This document shows positions 1 through 9,849 of a DNA stretch of 64,000 nt, piece by piece. The DNA is from Leptasterias polaris (lineage: Eukaryota; Echinodermata; Asteroidea; Forcipulatida; Asteriidae), in contig JAZGTN010000009.1 in NCBI GenBank assembly GCA_037783415.1, positions 10,726,001-10,790,000 of the forward strand, given 5' to 3'. A program made the position numbers and the translations under genes. The notes beneath the pieces are model-generated. The model saw only the letters and a program-made list of their open reading frames with translations. It did no database searches and was not told where the DNA came from. Position 1 is the stretch's first letter. Each line of letters opens with the position of its first letter.

Positions 1-89
1 TTAAGACCTCGTGGATGATATTGAATGGTCACACAGTGGGAGGGTTGACTATGTACTGTGTATATATGCACTCATCACATGATATCCTA

Positions 90-237
90 TTGTAAACCGT
101 TACAAGGTGCTACATGTATGGGTTTTAAATATTCAAATATAACTTTGCGTACCTGTAGGAAAAATAGCGCTTTGGGACGCCCTTCTGGTGTGAAAAGCAC
201 TACACATGTATAACAACTGCTTATTATTGGATTTGAA
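90..237 (+). repeat. 3' end of a tRNA-Leu SINE (body A)
   Basis: This matches the last part of the SINE at 26601-27021: 'taaaccgttacaaggtgcta', then 'aaaatagcgctttgggacgc', and a tail ending 'gcttattattgg'. The 5' head is missing. It lies in the NDUFS2 intron after exon 5. Confidence 0.7.
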
Positions 238-447
238 GTCATTGCATGGTGAGGTATCAATATATATTTGGTTTGCGTTAACACCATGTGTATATCTACT
301 TGCTAGGTAGATTTTGTTCTTTTGAGAACTTGTCATGCTATTTGTTCTACTGCTGCGGAAACGATTCTTCGGATTTCTTGAGAATTATTATGCATTGAAA
401 TTACTATTAAATCATTGACAGAAGGTTATGTCAGAAAACTGTCTTAC

Positions 448-560
448 CTTTTCACGTTCCTCAAACATCCAGAAGAATGGCGTCATAGCTCCTACATCCA
501 GAGCGTGGGTCGTCACCGCCATGATATGGTTGGCAATGCGTGTGATCTCAGCAAACAAGA
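448..560 (-). CDS. NDUFS2: NDUFS2 exon 5 (last exon in the window)
   Basis: The acceptor is CCTTCAG|TC and the donor GAAAAG|GTAAGA. It encodes [20 protein letters not shown] followed by [17 protein letters not shown], close to human [20 protein letters not shown]. The donor shows that transcription continues beyond base 1. Confidence 0.95.
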
Positions 561-3500
561 CTGAAGGAGAAAGAAAAAATTTGCCAAATTAATATGAGCA
601 ACTTCGGTTTCAAAATAAATCCAAGTTTATTTTGCATGATATCTTCCTTTCAAATTTACCTGTTTTATCAAGTTATATTAAGCCACAAGGGAAACTGACT
701 GGGTTGAATGGCTTCTGACTAGCACCCCCGAACAAAGATATTGGCAAAATAGGGAGACCGCCAACAAAGGGCTAGATAACTCAGTTGGTAGAGCCCCGTT
801 ACATCAGAAGATTGCGGGTGCAAGTCCTGCTCTAGTCAATTTTTCTTTGTGTAACCCAAATTTGTACTTGTTTACAAAACATGTATATTATTTCTTAAAG
901 GCATTGTATACTTTTGGTAACAGCTCAAAATCAGTGTCCACATTTTGTGTGATTCAACATAATGCATGAACAAACAAACCTGTGAAAGTTTGAGCTCAAT
1001 TGGTCATCGAGGTCACGAGAAAATGGTGAGAAGAGACCTTATGTGTTTTCTGTTTTTCAAACATCGAGTTTATTATCACGCGAGATAAAAACTATTGTTT
1101 TACTCATTTCTCAGAAACGATAGCATTTTAGGCAGAAATATTTTAAGGAACCCTTTCTACCATTACTTACTTTAAATCATGTAAGTTATGTGTGAACAGT
1201 GTTTTTCGATCTTACCAATAGTGTACAGGGCCTTTAAGGAGTGAATCGAAATTCGGGGACGACTGTCAAGACTGGGTTTAGTGTTTTGTATTTAATCCTG
1301 GAAAGTGTGTTAACATCTGCTCCTCCTTCACCTTCTCCAGCCAGATTCTCAGTGTGGATGTGAAAACGGTACAAACAAAAAAAACAGTAGTCACAAGTGA
1401 CTTTCAACAGTTTAGGAAAAGTTTACGTAGATGCACTACCCTAATGGTTAAAGGGGCCTTGTCGTCATGATCAAATCAGGACTGTGGCTGTACATGAGTT
1501 ATGAACTCACACCCAGAGGCCTCCCTCCGTATCATATCTATAGAGAGAATGCGCCTGTGCATGCTGTAACTGGGTGAGAGTTCATAATTTTATGTGAAGC
1601 CACAGGCAGGGAACGATTTTATTCAGCAACTTTGCATAGCAACAAATTTAGACTGACCTTATTTTGCGCACACTGAAAGTAACATTGAAAAGCAAATCGT
1701 GGTAGCAACTGATACATTTAGTGTACAGGCATGACATTCTTCCTACTTCAATCGGATTTCCGATTTTTGGGGGCCGTAGAAAAATCAGCAAAAATGTTTT
1801 TAACCCTAACAATCCCTAACCCTACAAATTCAAACAGGGCAAAGTGTTTAATTTTGTTAGGTTAAGTACAGTGAAGTTAGGATTGGGTGTTTGATTCTGT
1901 GGAATTGTGTATCCTTGCTGACAAGTAATGGTGTTTGAATTTGATTGAGTGGGTATGGTGGATGTGTGAAATGTACATGTCTGGCATTGCTCTTTCCTCC
2001 ATGGTCTAATGAGATAGTTGTTGGGTACTGTGTGATTTCACTGATCAAATTTTGCACATGCCAAGTGTACACACTCCAACAAAATCAAACAAAAAAGGCC
2101 TGTTGGAGTTTGTTAGGTTGTGTATCGTCCCTCTAAGATTGGGTACAGTTCCCATCTCATGGTAGTATAAGCTGTTGGAATGTGTTGGGTTAGGGATGGA
2201 TTCTAGTAAAAACGCTTTGGGAGTTAGGGTTAAATAGCCTGAAGAGTCTATAAAAGTCTATTCCAAGCGACATGTAGGTCTGCCCTTGTACTCAATAAAA
2301 TTTTCCTACTTTTTTCTAACGGCCAAATATCATGCCCGAGTGTAGCATTTTGCTCTGCTACATGAATACAAGGGAAATCATTCACTGACAGGCACTTGTT
2401 TTTGTCATGATGAAACACAGCCCCTTTAACTGGCCCCCACTTCTAAGTTTCCTGGTTCCCTTACCCCGTATCCACTTGGCCCTCTCTGGAATCTCAATGT
2501 TGAGCATTTTCTCCACAGCGATTGAGTACGCTTGCTCGTTGCACATCATGGAGACATAATCCAGACGGTCAAAGTAGGGTAGGGCCTGGAGGTAAGTCTT
2601 GTACTCGATGAGTTTCTCGGTACCTCGATGGAGAAGACCAATGTGAGGGTCGGCTCTCATGACGGTCTTCGAAGAGAAAAATGAAGAAAATTTATTACTG
2701 AAACTCTGGTTGCACCCATCGGAACTCAACAACCGCTTAATAATAAAAAATAATAATACTGGGTTCTTATAAAGTGCTTTATCACATCCCTAGGCAAGGT
2801 TTTAGCCAGGATTTGGTAAAAGGGTGTCCAAATCTGCTGGAAATTTAAAAACTGGGTGTCCAAATTGTTCACTTACAATACATTTACATGTAAATTACAG
2901 ATGAAACAGGGTGTCCAAAAGACACCCAGACACCCCTCTGGCTAACACTATGTCCCTAGGGGCATATCAAAGTGCTCATTATTATTATTTTTTTAACTGG
3001 ATAGGGAGAGCTATGTTTTGAGTAATGAGACCCACTTATTTAGCACCTCCTAATGGTTTACCAGGTGGTGCAGCGCATTCAGCAGCCACTGTCAGAAACA
3101 CTGAGGCAAACCCCTTCTACCGCGATATAAAGTGTAACTGGGTTCTTTAACCCTCCTACTGATACACCATTCAAAACCATTCTAAAATTCACTAACGTTT
3201 ACAACCCAATTGTTTTTGTACACACATGGCAGTACCATTTGACCTGTATTGATGATAAGCTGTGTCACCATTCACAACCATTCAAATGGTTTTGAGTGGT
3301 GGATACACTGCACTGTGGTATGCCCCCAAGGCTAAATGGTTTTGAATGGTGAATGTACTGCACAGTAATTACCTTTACCAAGTCTTCAGAAAATGTATCC
3401 TACTATTATTTTCTTTATAATATTATGTAATGAGTTATATAATACTTATGAATAATATCAAAACAATTAAAAACATACAATAACATAACAATTTTAACCT

Positions 3501-6500
3501 CTGTAAAAATGGAACATGCCCAGAAGTCTGGTATATGTTTACCCCAAGTGTAATGCACACAGCCTTGTGTTTATCAGTTCAGGGGAAAATGTGTGTTTAT
3601 CAGTTCAGGGGAAAACACTGGCACTGTGTTTACAAAAACATTGTAATCCTAATTGAGTTCACAATGCACTCAAAATCACCACTCCAAGGGCAAACCATTC
3701 CACCACTATAGATAAGCTGACATACCATTTGAAACCATTCAGGGGGTCTACTCTATACACAGTTAGCTCACCACTCAAAACCATTCGACCAAATGGTTTT
3801 GAATGGTCAGTCAACTCAATAACAAATTGTGTTGGCAGTAGGAGGGTTAACGTGCATTACACAACACACAGGACCTATGGCTTTACGTTTCATCTTAAGA
3901 TGAGTTGTCAATAGTGATTTGTATTGTGACATCAAACTTTGCTTAGCAATTAAGATTGATACACATCTTAAGATAAATAAATCTTAGCTCTCTGTCAAAT
4001 CAGCCCCAGCCATTTTGGTAAAAGCCGCTGTGGTCTCTACAGAGTTAAGTACTATCTTACTTCACCACTGAGTTCCAGAACCAATCGCAGCACACCGTGG
4101 GCTGCTGGATGCTGCGGACCAAAATTGATGACCAGATTGGAGACTTCCTTCTCCGGCATTTTATCCCGATCTGCAGAATAACATAAGTCATAAATTGTCA
4201 TTCATCATAGTGTTGCAATGGGACTTAAGAGCATAAACATAGTGTAACTTAGTTGCGATAATCATACGATTATCACAACTAAGTGTATCTGTAAAACAAA
4301 ATAGGAATGGGTATGAGAATAATGTTGCAACCATTCCCGTCAGCAAAAGGAGGGTTGGTTGAACGGTTGAACACATTCAGTAAATTCACTGCATACAGGT
4401 TTCTTTTATACACTTTGAGCTCTTACCATCCCAAGGGGGTGCTGGCCACTTGGATGTGACTTCATCTGGCATCATAACAGCCTTGGCGTACTGCTCCACA
4501 TGTTTCACATCTGGCTGCCATTGCTTAGCACCTCTTTACAAATAAAGAGACATACAATGTATGTATTTGAAGTCAACAATATTGAACAGTTTACTTAGTC
4601 TAACTTTTAATAACATACATTATTTATAGTTATAGTAGTATACATAATATTTGTTCACCTTTGTTAACTAACTCAAATGTTTTCATTCCTACATTAGTTT
4701 ATTTTTAAGCCTTTTGTCAGGTTGGATGAATAACAATAAGATTTCAATATTTTACTTACTTACTTACTTACTTAATTACGATTGATGGGTGAAATTTACA
4801 GGTCAAATCAAAGCCTTTTATTTAGTACCCCATATCCATCTTCCTTCCAGAACTTGTCAATTTTTTCTTTGAACCTTTTGTTGTTTTGACATAATGATAA
4901 TGATGTTCAGGCAGAATTGTTCCACAACTCGACAACCGAAGTTTTTCCTCAAATTTAGTCCCCAAGTTTAGTTATAGCTGTTTCTTGAAGAGTTTGAAGT
5001 CGTTTTAGTAGATGCTCTCGTTAATAATAATTACATTAGTAGTTACTTATCACTTATTACTCAGTTTGGAGCTTTTTTACCCCCTTTTAAATATTAGTGC
5101 CGAATTGGCCATGGCCTGGCTGACTGGACACTGGTGGAGGAAGGCGATTTCTCTGTTCTGGCCATTCCAATCCAGATTCCAGTGTCAGACCAAACACCAC
5201 CACAACCGCTAGAGGGCGCTGTTTGTCCGTTAACGTTTTTTGTGAATGAGATCTCGTGACCCATCGACTCGTGCATTGTAAAATCGCATGACGTATGGGC
5301 GGATTGATATTAGTTTCAGACACTGTCAATCGGTTCATTCATAAAACTTACCGGATCTAATTTAAAGATGGCGATGTGCTCTCTCTATTGATATCGTGAT
5401 TGACTTAACATTTAGAAGTAAAACTGTCGAAATCTTTCATCAGAAAACCTTGAAAAGTCCATTGTTTTAGCAGATACCGGAGGTGAGCATAGTTAATTAC
5501 TGATTTTGTGCAGTTTAATGCTGTCTTAATAGAATTTTCTTAAGGATTCAACCAACAAGTCATTTTTAAAATAAACTGTTCAGACTGTTTCGCATTCCTG
5601 CGCGAACTTGTTCAGTATGGGCTACCGGGGACCGAAGCAATCCGAAGAGTCGGTTTGCCGCGACGTATCAGTGGTTATAAACGTTGACGCACAACTGGTT
5701 GCGCTGGTTCCCGACAGCACTCACCAATGGCGTTACTCTTGTGTTATGGGTATGGCTTTTAGAATTGTGCAGGAATTAACTGGTAGCCGGTATTATTATA
5801 ACGGACTAGGATAATAATTAATAATAAACTTAAAGTAATAAAACATTGAGTTGGCTAATAATTAATTTTCTAAGTTTAAAAGCCCCCAAAAGGTATCCTT
5901 ATAATTAAAATATAATCGATAGTTTTCAGGATTTTGTCATTATAACTTTGAATATGGTTAATCAAAGCAAACAAAAGAAGAGACAACATGATTTAAATAG
6001 CATTTTTTATTATTTTTTTTTTTTCCCATAAATTAAACATTTGGATACACACCTGTTTAAAATGTATTCAGTTTTTAAGCTTGGTTTATACTACAACATA
6101 TGCAAATTATTTAAAAGTATAAAGTTATGAACATATCACATCTGAATGCAAAGAAGCCTACGTACACTAAAGAGAAAAAATAATGTTTGGCCTCATTTCT
6201 TTTCCGCTCATTCCAGACTCTTTGACCTTTAATTAGTTGACCTTTGGACATATAAAGGTCAAGTGTTTGACCTTATATCATTGACCTTGAGTCTGAGAAA
6301 GGTCAAGTTTTTGCTCTTGTTCTTATCATAGGTTGAACTTTTCTCATTGTATTATTTACTTTAGGTTCCAATTTGATTTCCTGTAAACATACCCAAAATA
6401 CACCTGACCTGTACACATTCGTATAGTGCATTTTAATACACTGGGGGTCACACTTTATTTGTATGGAAATATTAACCCCCCAAAATGACCTTTGACCTGA

Positions 6501-6844
6501 CGTAACTCGGCATCCCATCGACCAATCCCTACAAACTTGGTGTCAAAATGAACGATTCGAAGAGACCTTTCCAACTAGACTGGTCACAGGTCCATCACAT
6601 GTAATCTAAAATTTTGTGGTTTTACCTAGTCAGACAGAAAACAAACTGAACACCGAGTCATTTTGACACCGTTTTATACTCAAGAATGACTAGTAACACC
6701 CTCCCTGTCCACACAAAATCACTTAAAATAAACTCACCTTGAACATGCAATAGCAGGAGACCGATTGACGACGTTTTGATTGAGAATTCCCCGCAAAGAA
6801 GCTGTGGGAATTTTCCGAACCTGCCGACCCAAGAGCGCCGCCAT
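448..6844 (-). CDS. NDUFS2: NDUFS2, complex I 49 kDa subunit (5' half, five exons, continues past left edge)
   Basis: This gene encodes the 49 kDa subunit of mitochondrial NADH:ubiquinone oxidoreductase, which helps form the quinone pocket in the matrix arm of complex I. Five exons (6844-6738, 4533-4427, 4170-4061, 2666-2465, 560-448) join in frame into 639 bases, or 213 residues. Human NDUFS2 has 463, so the C-terminal half lies outside the window. Residues 1-36 are basic and rich in Ala, Leu and Arg, as expected of a mitochondrial import peptide. The joined protein carries [10 protein letters not shown] (88-97), LLHRGTEK (119-126) and [16 protein letters not shown] (141 onward). By family knowledge His96 and Tyr145 match bovine quinone-site His59 and Tyr108, and Arg122 matches the dimethylated Arg85; the constant offset of 37 shows there are no indels. 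No disruption is visible. Introns 1-5 have phases 2, 1, 0, 1 and 0. Confidence 0.96.
683..870 (+). repeat. tRNA-derived SINE, family 2, copy 1
   Basis: It begins 'ccacaagggaaactgactgg' and has a tRNA-like core with box A 'taactcagttggtagagc' and a decayed box B 'ggtgcaagtcc', then 'gctctagtcaatttttc'. The better preserved relative is at 31965-32212. The anticodon arm is degenerate, so I do not call a functional tRNA. Confidence 0.75.
899..1233. mobile_element. TTAA-flanked MITE, AGGC family, old copy
   Basis: TTAA lies on both sides (895-898 and 1234-1237). The ends are 'aggcattgtatacttttggt' and the complement of 'tagtgtacagggcct'. The interior matches the copy at 38687-39041, including a 'catttctcagaaacgatagc' segment. 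There is no coding capacity. From here to the next element (1238-1803) I see only unassigned intronic sequence. Confidence 0.75.
1804..2229. mobile_element. TTAA-flanked, piggyBac-like MITE with CCCTAAC ends, copy 1
   Basis: The left end CCCTAACAATCCC and right end GGGAGTTAGGG are inverted and flanked by TTAA (1800-1803 and 2230-2233). A second copy is at 12044-12486. TTAA targets and CCC ends are typical of piggyBac, but no transposase is present, so the family is inferred. Confidence 0.75.
2465..2666 (-). CDS. NDUFS2: NDUFS2 exon 4
   Basis: The acceptor is TCGAAG|ACC and the donor CGGG|GTAAGG. It encodes [20 protein letters not shown] through to ERAKWIRG. The tyrosine and arginine named in the gene entry lie here. 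At 67 codons plus one base it is the longest exon in view. Confidence 0.96.
2795..2952 (+). mobile_element. hAT-like MITE, copy 1, TSD tccctagg
   Basis: It starts CAAGGTTTTAGCCAGG and ends CTGGCTAACACTATG, imperfect inverted repeats. A perfect 8-bp duplication (2787-2794 and 2953-2960) flanks it. At 158 bp it is about 20 bp shorter than the other copies because one 'gggtgtccaaat' segment is missing. An 8-bp TSD with CA-starting ends is diagnostic of hAT-type transposition. Confidence 0.88.
3151..3846. mobile_element. 696-bp TTAA-flanked, piggyBac-like nonautonomous element
   Basis: The ends CCCTCCTACTG and CAGTAGGAGGG are perfect 11-bp inverted repeats between TTAA at 3147-3150 and 3847-3850. 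Inside, both flanks carry several 'accattcaaaaccatt' motifs in both orientations, which may be subterminal transposase sites. There is no transposase frame. The host SINE reads 'actgggttct' on the left and 'cgtgcattacacaacacaca' on the right, matching uninterrupted copies. Confidence 0.85.
3893..4012. repeat. Fragment of a GGCTCGATTTC foldback MITE
   Basis: 'atcttaagatgagttgtcaa' and 'attgtgacatcaaactttgc' match the two copies at 41493-41795. The end carrying the GGGCTCGATTTC repeat is decayed here. Confidence 0.6.
4061..4170 (-). CDS. NDUFS2: NDUFS2 exon 3 (quinone-site HPAAHG loop)
   Basis: The acceptor is CTGCAG|AT and the donor GGTGAA|GTAAGA. The exon encodes [20 protein letters not shown], the beta-hairpin loop that carries the quinone-ligating histidine. 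Confidence 0.95.
4427..4533 (-). CDS. NDUFS2: NDUFS2 exon 2
   Basis: The acceptor reads TTTGTAAAG|A and the donor GATG|GTAAGA. The exon encodes the start of the mature protein, [10 protein letters not shown]..., which parallels the human RQWQPDV region. It ends in a Pro-Pro-Trp motif that matches human PPPWND. Confidence 0.93.
5080..5820. other. CG-richer segment in NDUFS2 intron 1
   Basis: This stretch is less AT-rich than its surroundings and shows no repeat shared within the window. It contains the YY1-like 'aagatggcgatg' near 5366, a plus-strand donor-like CCGGAG|GTGAGC near 5482, and a 68-codon plus-strand frame at 5608-5814 ([14 protein letters not shown]...) that I do not recognise. 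It could be an internal promoter, an unknown first exon or an old element. On either side, 4535-5080 and 5820-6215 are AT-rich intron with a short 'ttac' repeat near 4755 and nothing else supportable. Confidence 0.3.
6220..6306. promoter_or_regulatory. Cluster of six nuclear-receptor half-sites (AGGTCA)
   Basis: Six copies of AGGTCA or its complement occur in about 86 bases of NDUFS2 intron 1, near 6221, 6237, 6253, 6266, 6281 and 6297. Three extend to TNAAGGTCA, the site for estrogen-related receptors: complement of 'tgacctttaa', 'taaaggtca', and complement of 'tgaccttga'. Nuclear OXPHOS genes are known ERR targets in vertebrates; a role here is inference. Confidence 0.4.
6486..6498 (-). promoter_or_regulatory. 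Perfect DR1 element
   Basis: 'tgacctttgacct' is the complement of AGGTCA-A-AGGTCA, a perfect direct repeat with one-base spacing. DR1 is bound by RXR heterodimers and HNF4-type receptors. It lies 240 bases inside the first intron of NDUFS2. Confidence 0.4.
6738..6844 (-). CDS. NDUFS2: NDUFS2 exon 1 (start codon, transit peptide)
   Basis: The ATG at 6844-6842 opens 35 codons plus two bases and ends at a strong donor, AAG|GTGAGT. The peptide starts [19 protein letters not shown], which is arginine-rich and free of acidic residues, as expected of a mitochondrial presequence. The ATG is the first in this frame and lies in a CG-rich context. Confidence 0.93.
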
Positions 6845-7583
6845 GATGTTTCGTAAACTATGACCTGGTAACCGTTGCCCAATACATTATGTTACGCGTG
6901 TAGGTACGCTTGTATTTGTCAGAGTACCATCAACCTTCCAAGAGTAACTTGACACACAGACCTCAGTAGAGGGCGGCACAATTAATTAAATTGGTGTGGG
7001 GGAGGGAAACCTAATTCACTTCTTTATGAATTAGCAGAATTCCTGAATGGTCAATGAAACAGGGTGACATCGCTGTGCCTATTTTCCATTCCCTCACCTG
7101 TATCTCTGTAAGAGCATGGAGGAAGGTAGAGGATCCAATTTAGAGGTAATTTGATTTACTTTTGTTTTGCATTGAAGGCCTACCTCCAATTTTGCAAAAT
7201 TTGTATTTGCTCTATGATGATTGTTCTGCAATTCGATTCCCTATAAAAAATATATCCCAGGGGTTGGCAAAACTATGAGGGCTATTTTGTTCTCAGCGCT
7301 TCTTACTGGGTGCGTAAACCTGAAGAGATGATCGAGTCGTAGGTCTAGCACCGAAACGGGAAGAGACCTACACAGGAAAGGTTTCGGAACTGCGATGTTT
7401 TATATGCGGCTATTGTCGAAAGCACGTTGGCCATCATAACAACAACAACTAAAACTCTCCCAATCCCCCTTCCCAATAATAGGTCCCAGTATATGTCCTT
7501 CCTTTCTTTACATTAACCCCACAATGTACAAGTACTAGTTCTACCATCACAAGCTCTCGATGTGACCATGGAGGTCACGAATA

Positions 7584-7741
7584 CACCGATCCATTAAGCC
7601 ACGCCCATTTCTCATTGACCAATCACAACCGCGAAATCAGATCACCATTTGAGCCGTTTGGTGATCTTTGCACTAATGGTGATCGGGTTTCGCGGCTGTG
7701 ATTGGTCAACTCGTAAGGAGGCGGGGCTTAATGGATCGGTC
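7584..7741. mobile_element. 158-bp TA-flanked foldback MITE, copy 1
   Basis: The left end CACCGATCCATTAAGCCACG and the complement of the right end GACCGATCCATTAAGCCCCG pair over about 60 bases, including 'ttgaccaatcacaaccgcga'. TA lies on each side. Two more copies of exactly 158 bp are at 37409-37566 and 39240-39397. It sits about 0.75 kb upstream of the NDUFS2 start; 6845-7583 otherwise holds only the presumed NDUFS2 promoter side and no recognised gene. Confidence 0.88.
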
Positions 7742-8885
7742 TATTAGCCTCCATGATGTGACACATAAGTGCCGCTGCCGCATTTGGGATGGGCATAGAG
7801 AAACTGTCTTTTCTCTATGGGATGGGGAAGGTGTGACGGTGCATCATTGTTTTAAATAAAATAGTTGAAAACACTTTTCCGTCAAAAGCAAAACAGACTT
7901 TGTCTCTCGTATACTCGTAGGCTACCGTAAGGGTGGGGATCAAGTTCTTCATGCGAAGTGCAAGACGGGGTTTGTCTAGGCGGCTGAGCCACTGATACGG
8001 GACAATCACTGTATAGCTATTTCAAAAGTGATATAATTTGTCTATAAAAATTACAAAGTTTATCACAGCTTTCATTCTAGAATAAAACAGTTATTATCAT
8101 CCTTGGATAAATAAATACACTCACGCGCTCAATCCCATTAACACTTTTATAGTGTATGATGAGCCGCCGTAGGCCTAACATGGAATCGAGTTGGGCCTAA
8201 TTATAAAAGTTGTGATTTAAACTACTTTTTCTCTCTCTTGCGCATGCTTTACACGAGGCACCGAGGCTCGCGTGTCAATAAAGACAATAAGTTTATAAAT
8301 CACAATTTTTGATTGATATATATATTTATTTCCAACGTGTTTTAAATACATAATAGGCATGGTGTAGCCTACCACACTGAGCGCGACGATCACTAGGCCT
8401 ATAGCATGGAGGAAGGAAAAGCGTGACCACACAATCATATGAAAGTATCACAGTTTATTAGTTGCCTGGTGTGGCCAGCTCATTGAGAATTGAGGACTGA
8501 ATTGCATTGGAATGATGAGGGTTATCACCTTTCCCTGTTAAAAAGGGCAATGGCGCAAAGATGTGTGTAAAGTCAAGTCAACGCTTAATACAAATAGCGC
8601 CCTCTATATTATTGTTTGTAATCTGACACCTCAACGCACGCTGGAATTCAATCCATCAACCAAGAGTCCAAGACGTAGAGTGAAAACTTTCTTTCCTTGA
8701 CATTTTTTGGAAGAAACCCAACATTTTCCCGTTGTTTCTGAATGTTTTTCGTCCAACCCATCAAAAAAACCAATTAATTTCCACCATTTTAAAGAGCTTT
8801 TGCAAAATCTCTGGCGGCCACAGAAGTGGGTCAATAAATGATGACCCCAGGGACAGGGCCGGGTTAACGTTAATGTTTACCACAC
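7742..8885. other. Unassigned intergenic stretch
   Basis: I see no supported gene here. Short frames show no recognisable domains. 'catggaggaag' appears near 8405, as it does near 7117 and 17493. Confidence 0.4.
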
Positions 8886-9325
8886 GATTTGCATAAGAAC
8901 GTTGACCCCGCAGGGTTGCTGTAAAGTTGAACACACAGAGTATGCAATGCACGACACCATGGATGGGAAAAATCTCCACGAGATGTCATCTTTACGTCAG
9001 GAATTCCCTACTTTATGAAGACCTGGAGACTGTTTCACGACGTGTTTAGAGTAAAGGTAGGTAGTAGATATTGTTTGTAGTGCAATTTCTAAGCAGTTTT
9101 CCTTTGAACAGAGTGAAAACGTATGTGGGAAAATTCGAACAATGTGCGAAGTTATACCAAAGAAAGTGGTACGACTGGACCCTGCGTCTCCGGACGAGTT
9201 CCAAGGAGCTAAACTTCAACTTGTTGTGTGTGTGTACTGTGCACTGAGGAGGTGCACGCAAGAAAACTGCTCAAACCGGTCAACGGTCACAAAACGGTCC
9301 TTTTGTATGAATTACCTAAGGTGAA
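8886..9325 (+). other. Possible 5' region or exon of an unknown gene
   Basis: The segment has an octamer-like 'atttgcat' at 8888, a short frame MDGKNLHEMSSLRQEFPTL at 8959, a donor-like TAAAG|GTAGGT near 9056, and an acceptor-like CCTTTGAACAG near 9110. A 60-residue frame at 9142-9324 follows (MCEVIPKKVVRLDPASPDEF...), ending over CTAAG|GTGAAT. It is not a window repeat and its amino acid mix is plausible, but I recognise no family and the splice sites are weak. Confidence 0.25.
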
Positions 9326-9674
9326 TAACTTTGAAGATGGATTATGACCAAATTAAAGTCGGTATTTTGTTTTATACACTGATTAGTGACCGAGTTGTGT
9401 CTGTAGTGTATGTAATGTAGTGAAAGTGTAGTGTGTACTTTTACTTGTTGTGTTGTAATTGAAAGTGTACTGTAACTTGTAATGGCAATGCAGTTTGTGT
9501 GTATCATGTGTATTTACTATTCAATTGTATTGACTGACTGCGTACTAGTACTACCACCAATGACATGTATGATACTTGATAGTCAGGGAGTAATTTACGC
9601 TACAATGTACAATACACCATACTACTAGGGTCTACTACTACATAGTACTAGTACTAATGACTACCACTACCAGC

Positions 9675-9846
9675 CATAAGGTTTATCGCGATTCAGAATC
9701 GCAATGGATCATGGGAGGGCAGAGGGGGCAAATGCTACAGTCGGTCGTCGTGCGCAAGTTCCCGGGTTGCCCCCTTTCACTACACTATCATGCGCGGCAA
9801 AACAGCGCCCTCTCTTGGTATTTTGCTATTCGCGATAAACCTTATG
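9675..9846. mobile_element. 172-bp foldback MITE with CATAAGGTTTATCGCGA ends
   Basis: The first 17 bases, CATAAGGTTTATCGCGA, are perfectly complementary to the last 17. The outer CATA/TATG lets the element be read as AGGTTTATCGCGA ends between TA duplications. The interior contains the phrase 'agcgccctct'. One copy only in this window. Confidence 0.75.
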
Positions 9847-9849
9847 TGA

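Larger units (their letters stand above)
2735..3893 (-). repeat. tRNA-Leu SINE (body A), minus strand, split by two later insertions
   Basis: On the minus strand this is the 3' part of the Leu SINE, including 'gggttcttataaagtgcttt' near the tail and 'acacaacacacaggacctat' further up. It is interrupted by a hAT-like MITE at 2795-2952 and a TTAA element at 3151-3846. Removing both restores a line-up with the minus-strand SINE at 41862-42530. The tRNA head is lost. It lies in NDUFS2 introns 3 and 4 territory between exons 4 and 3. Confidence 0.75.

Noticed and set aside
1804..1830. Interstitial telomere
   Set aside because: The CCCTAAC phrases are element ends framed by TTAA and repeated at 12044. 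There is no long array.
6658..6882. 74-codon minus-strand frame over NDUFS2 exon 1
   Set aside because: It is out of frame with the NDUFS2 start codon and reads through the splice donor.
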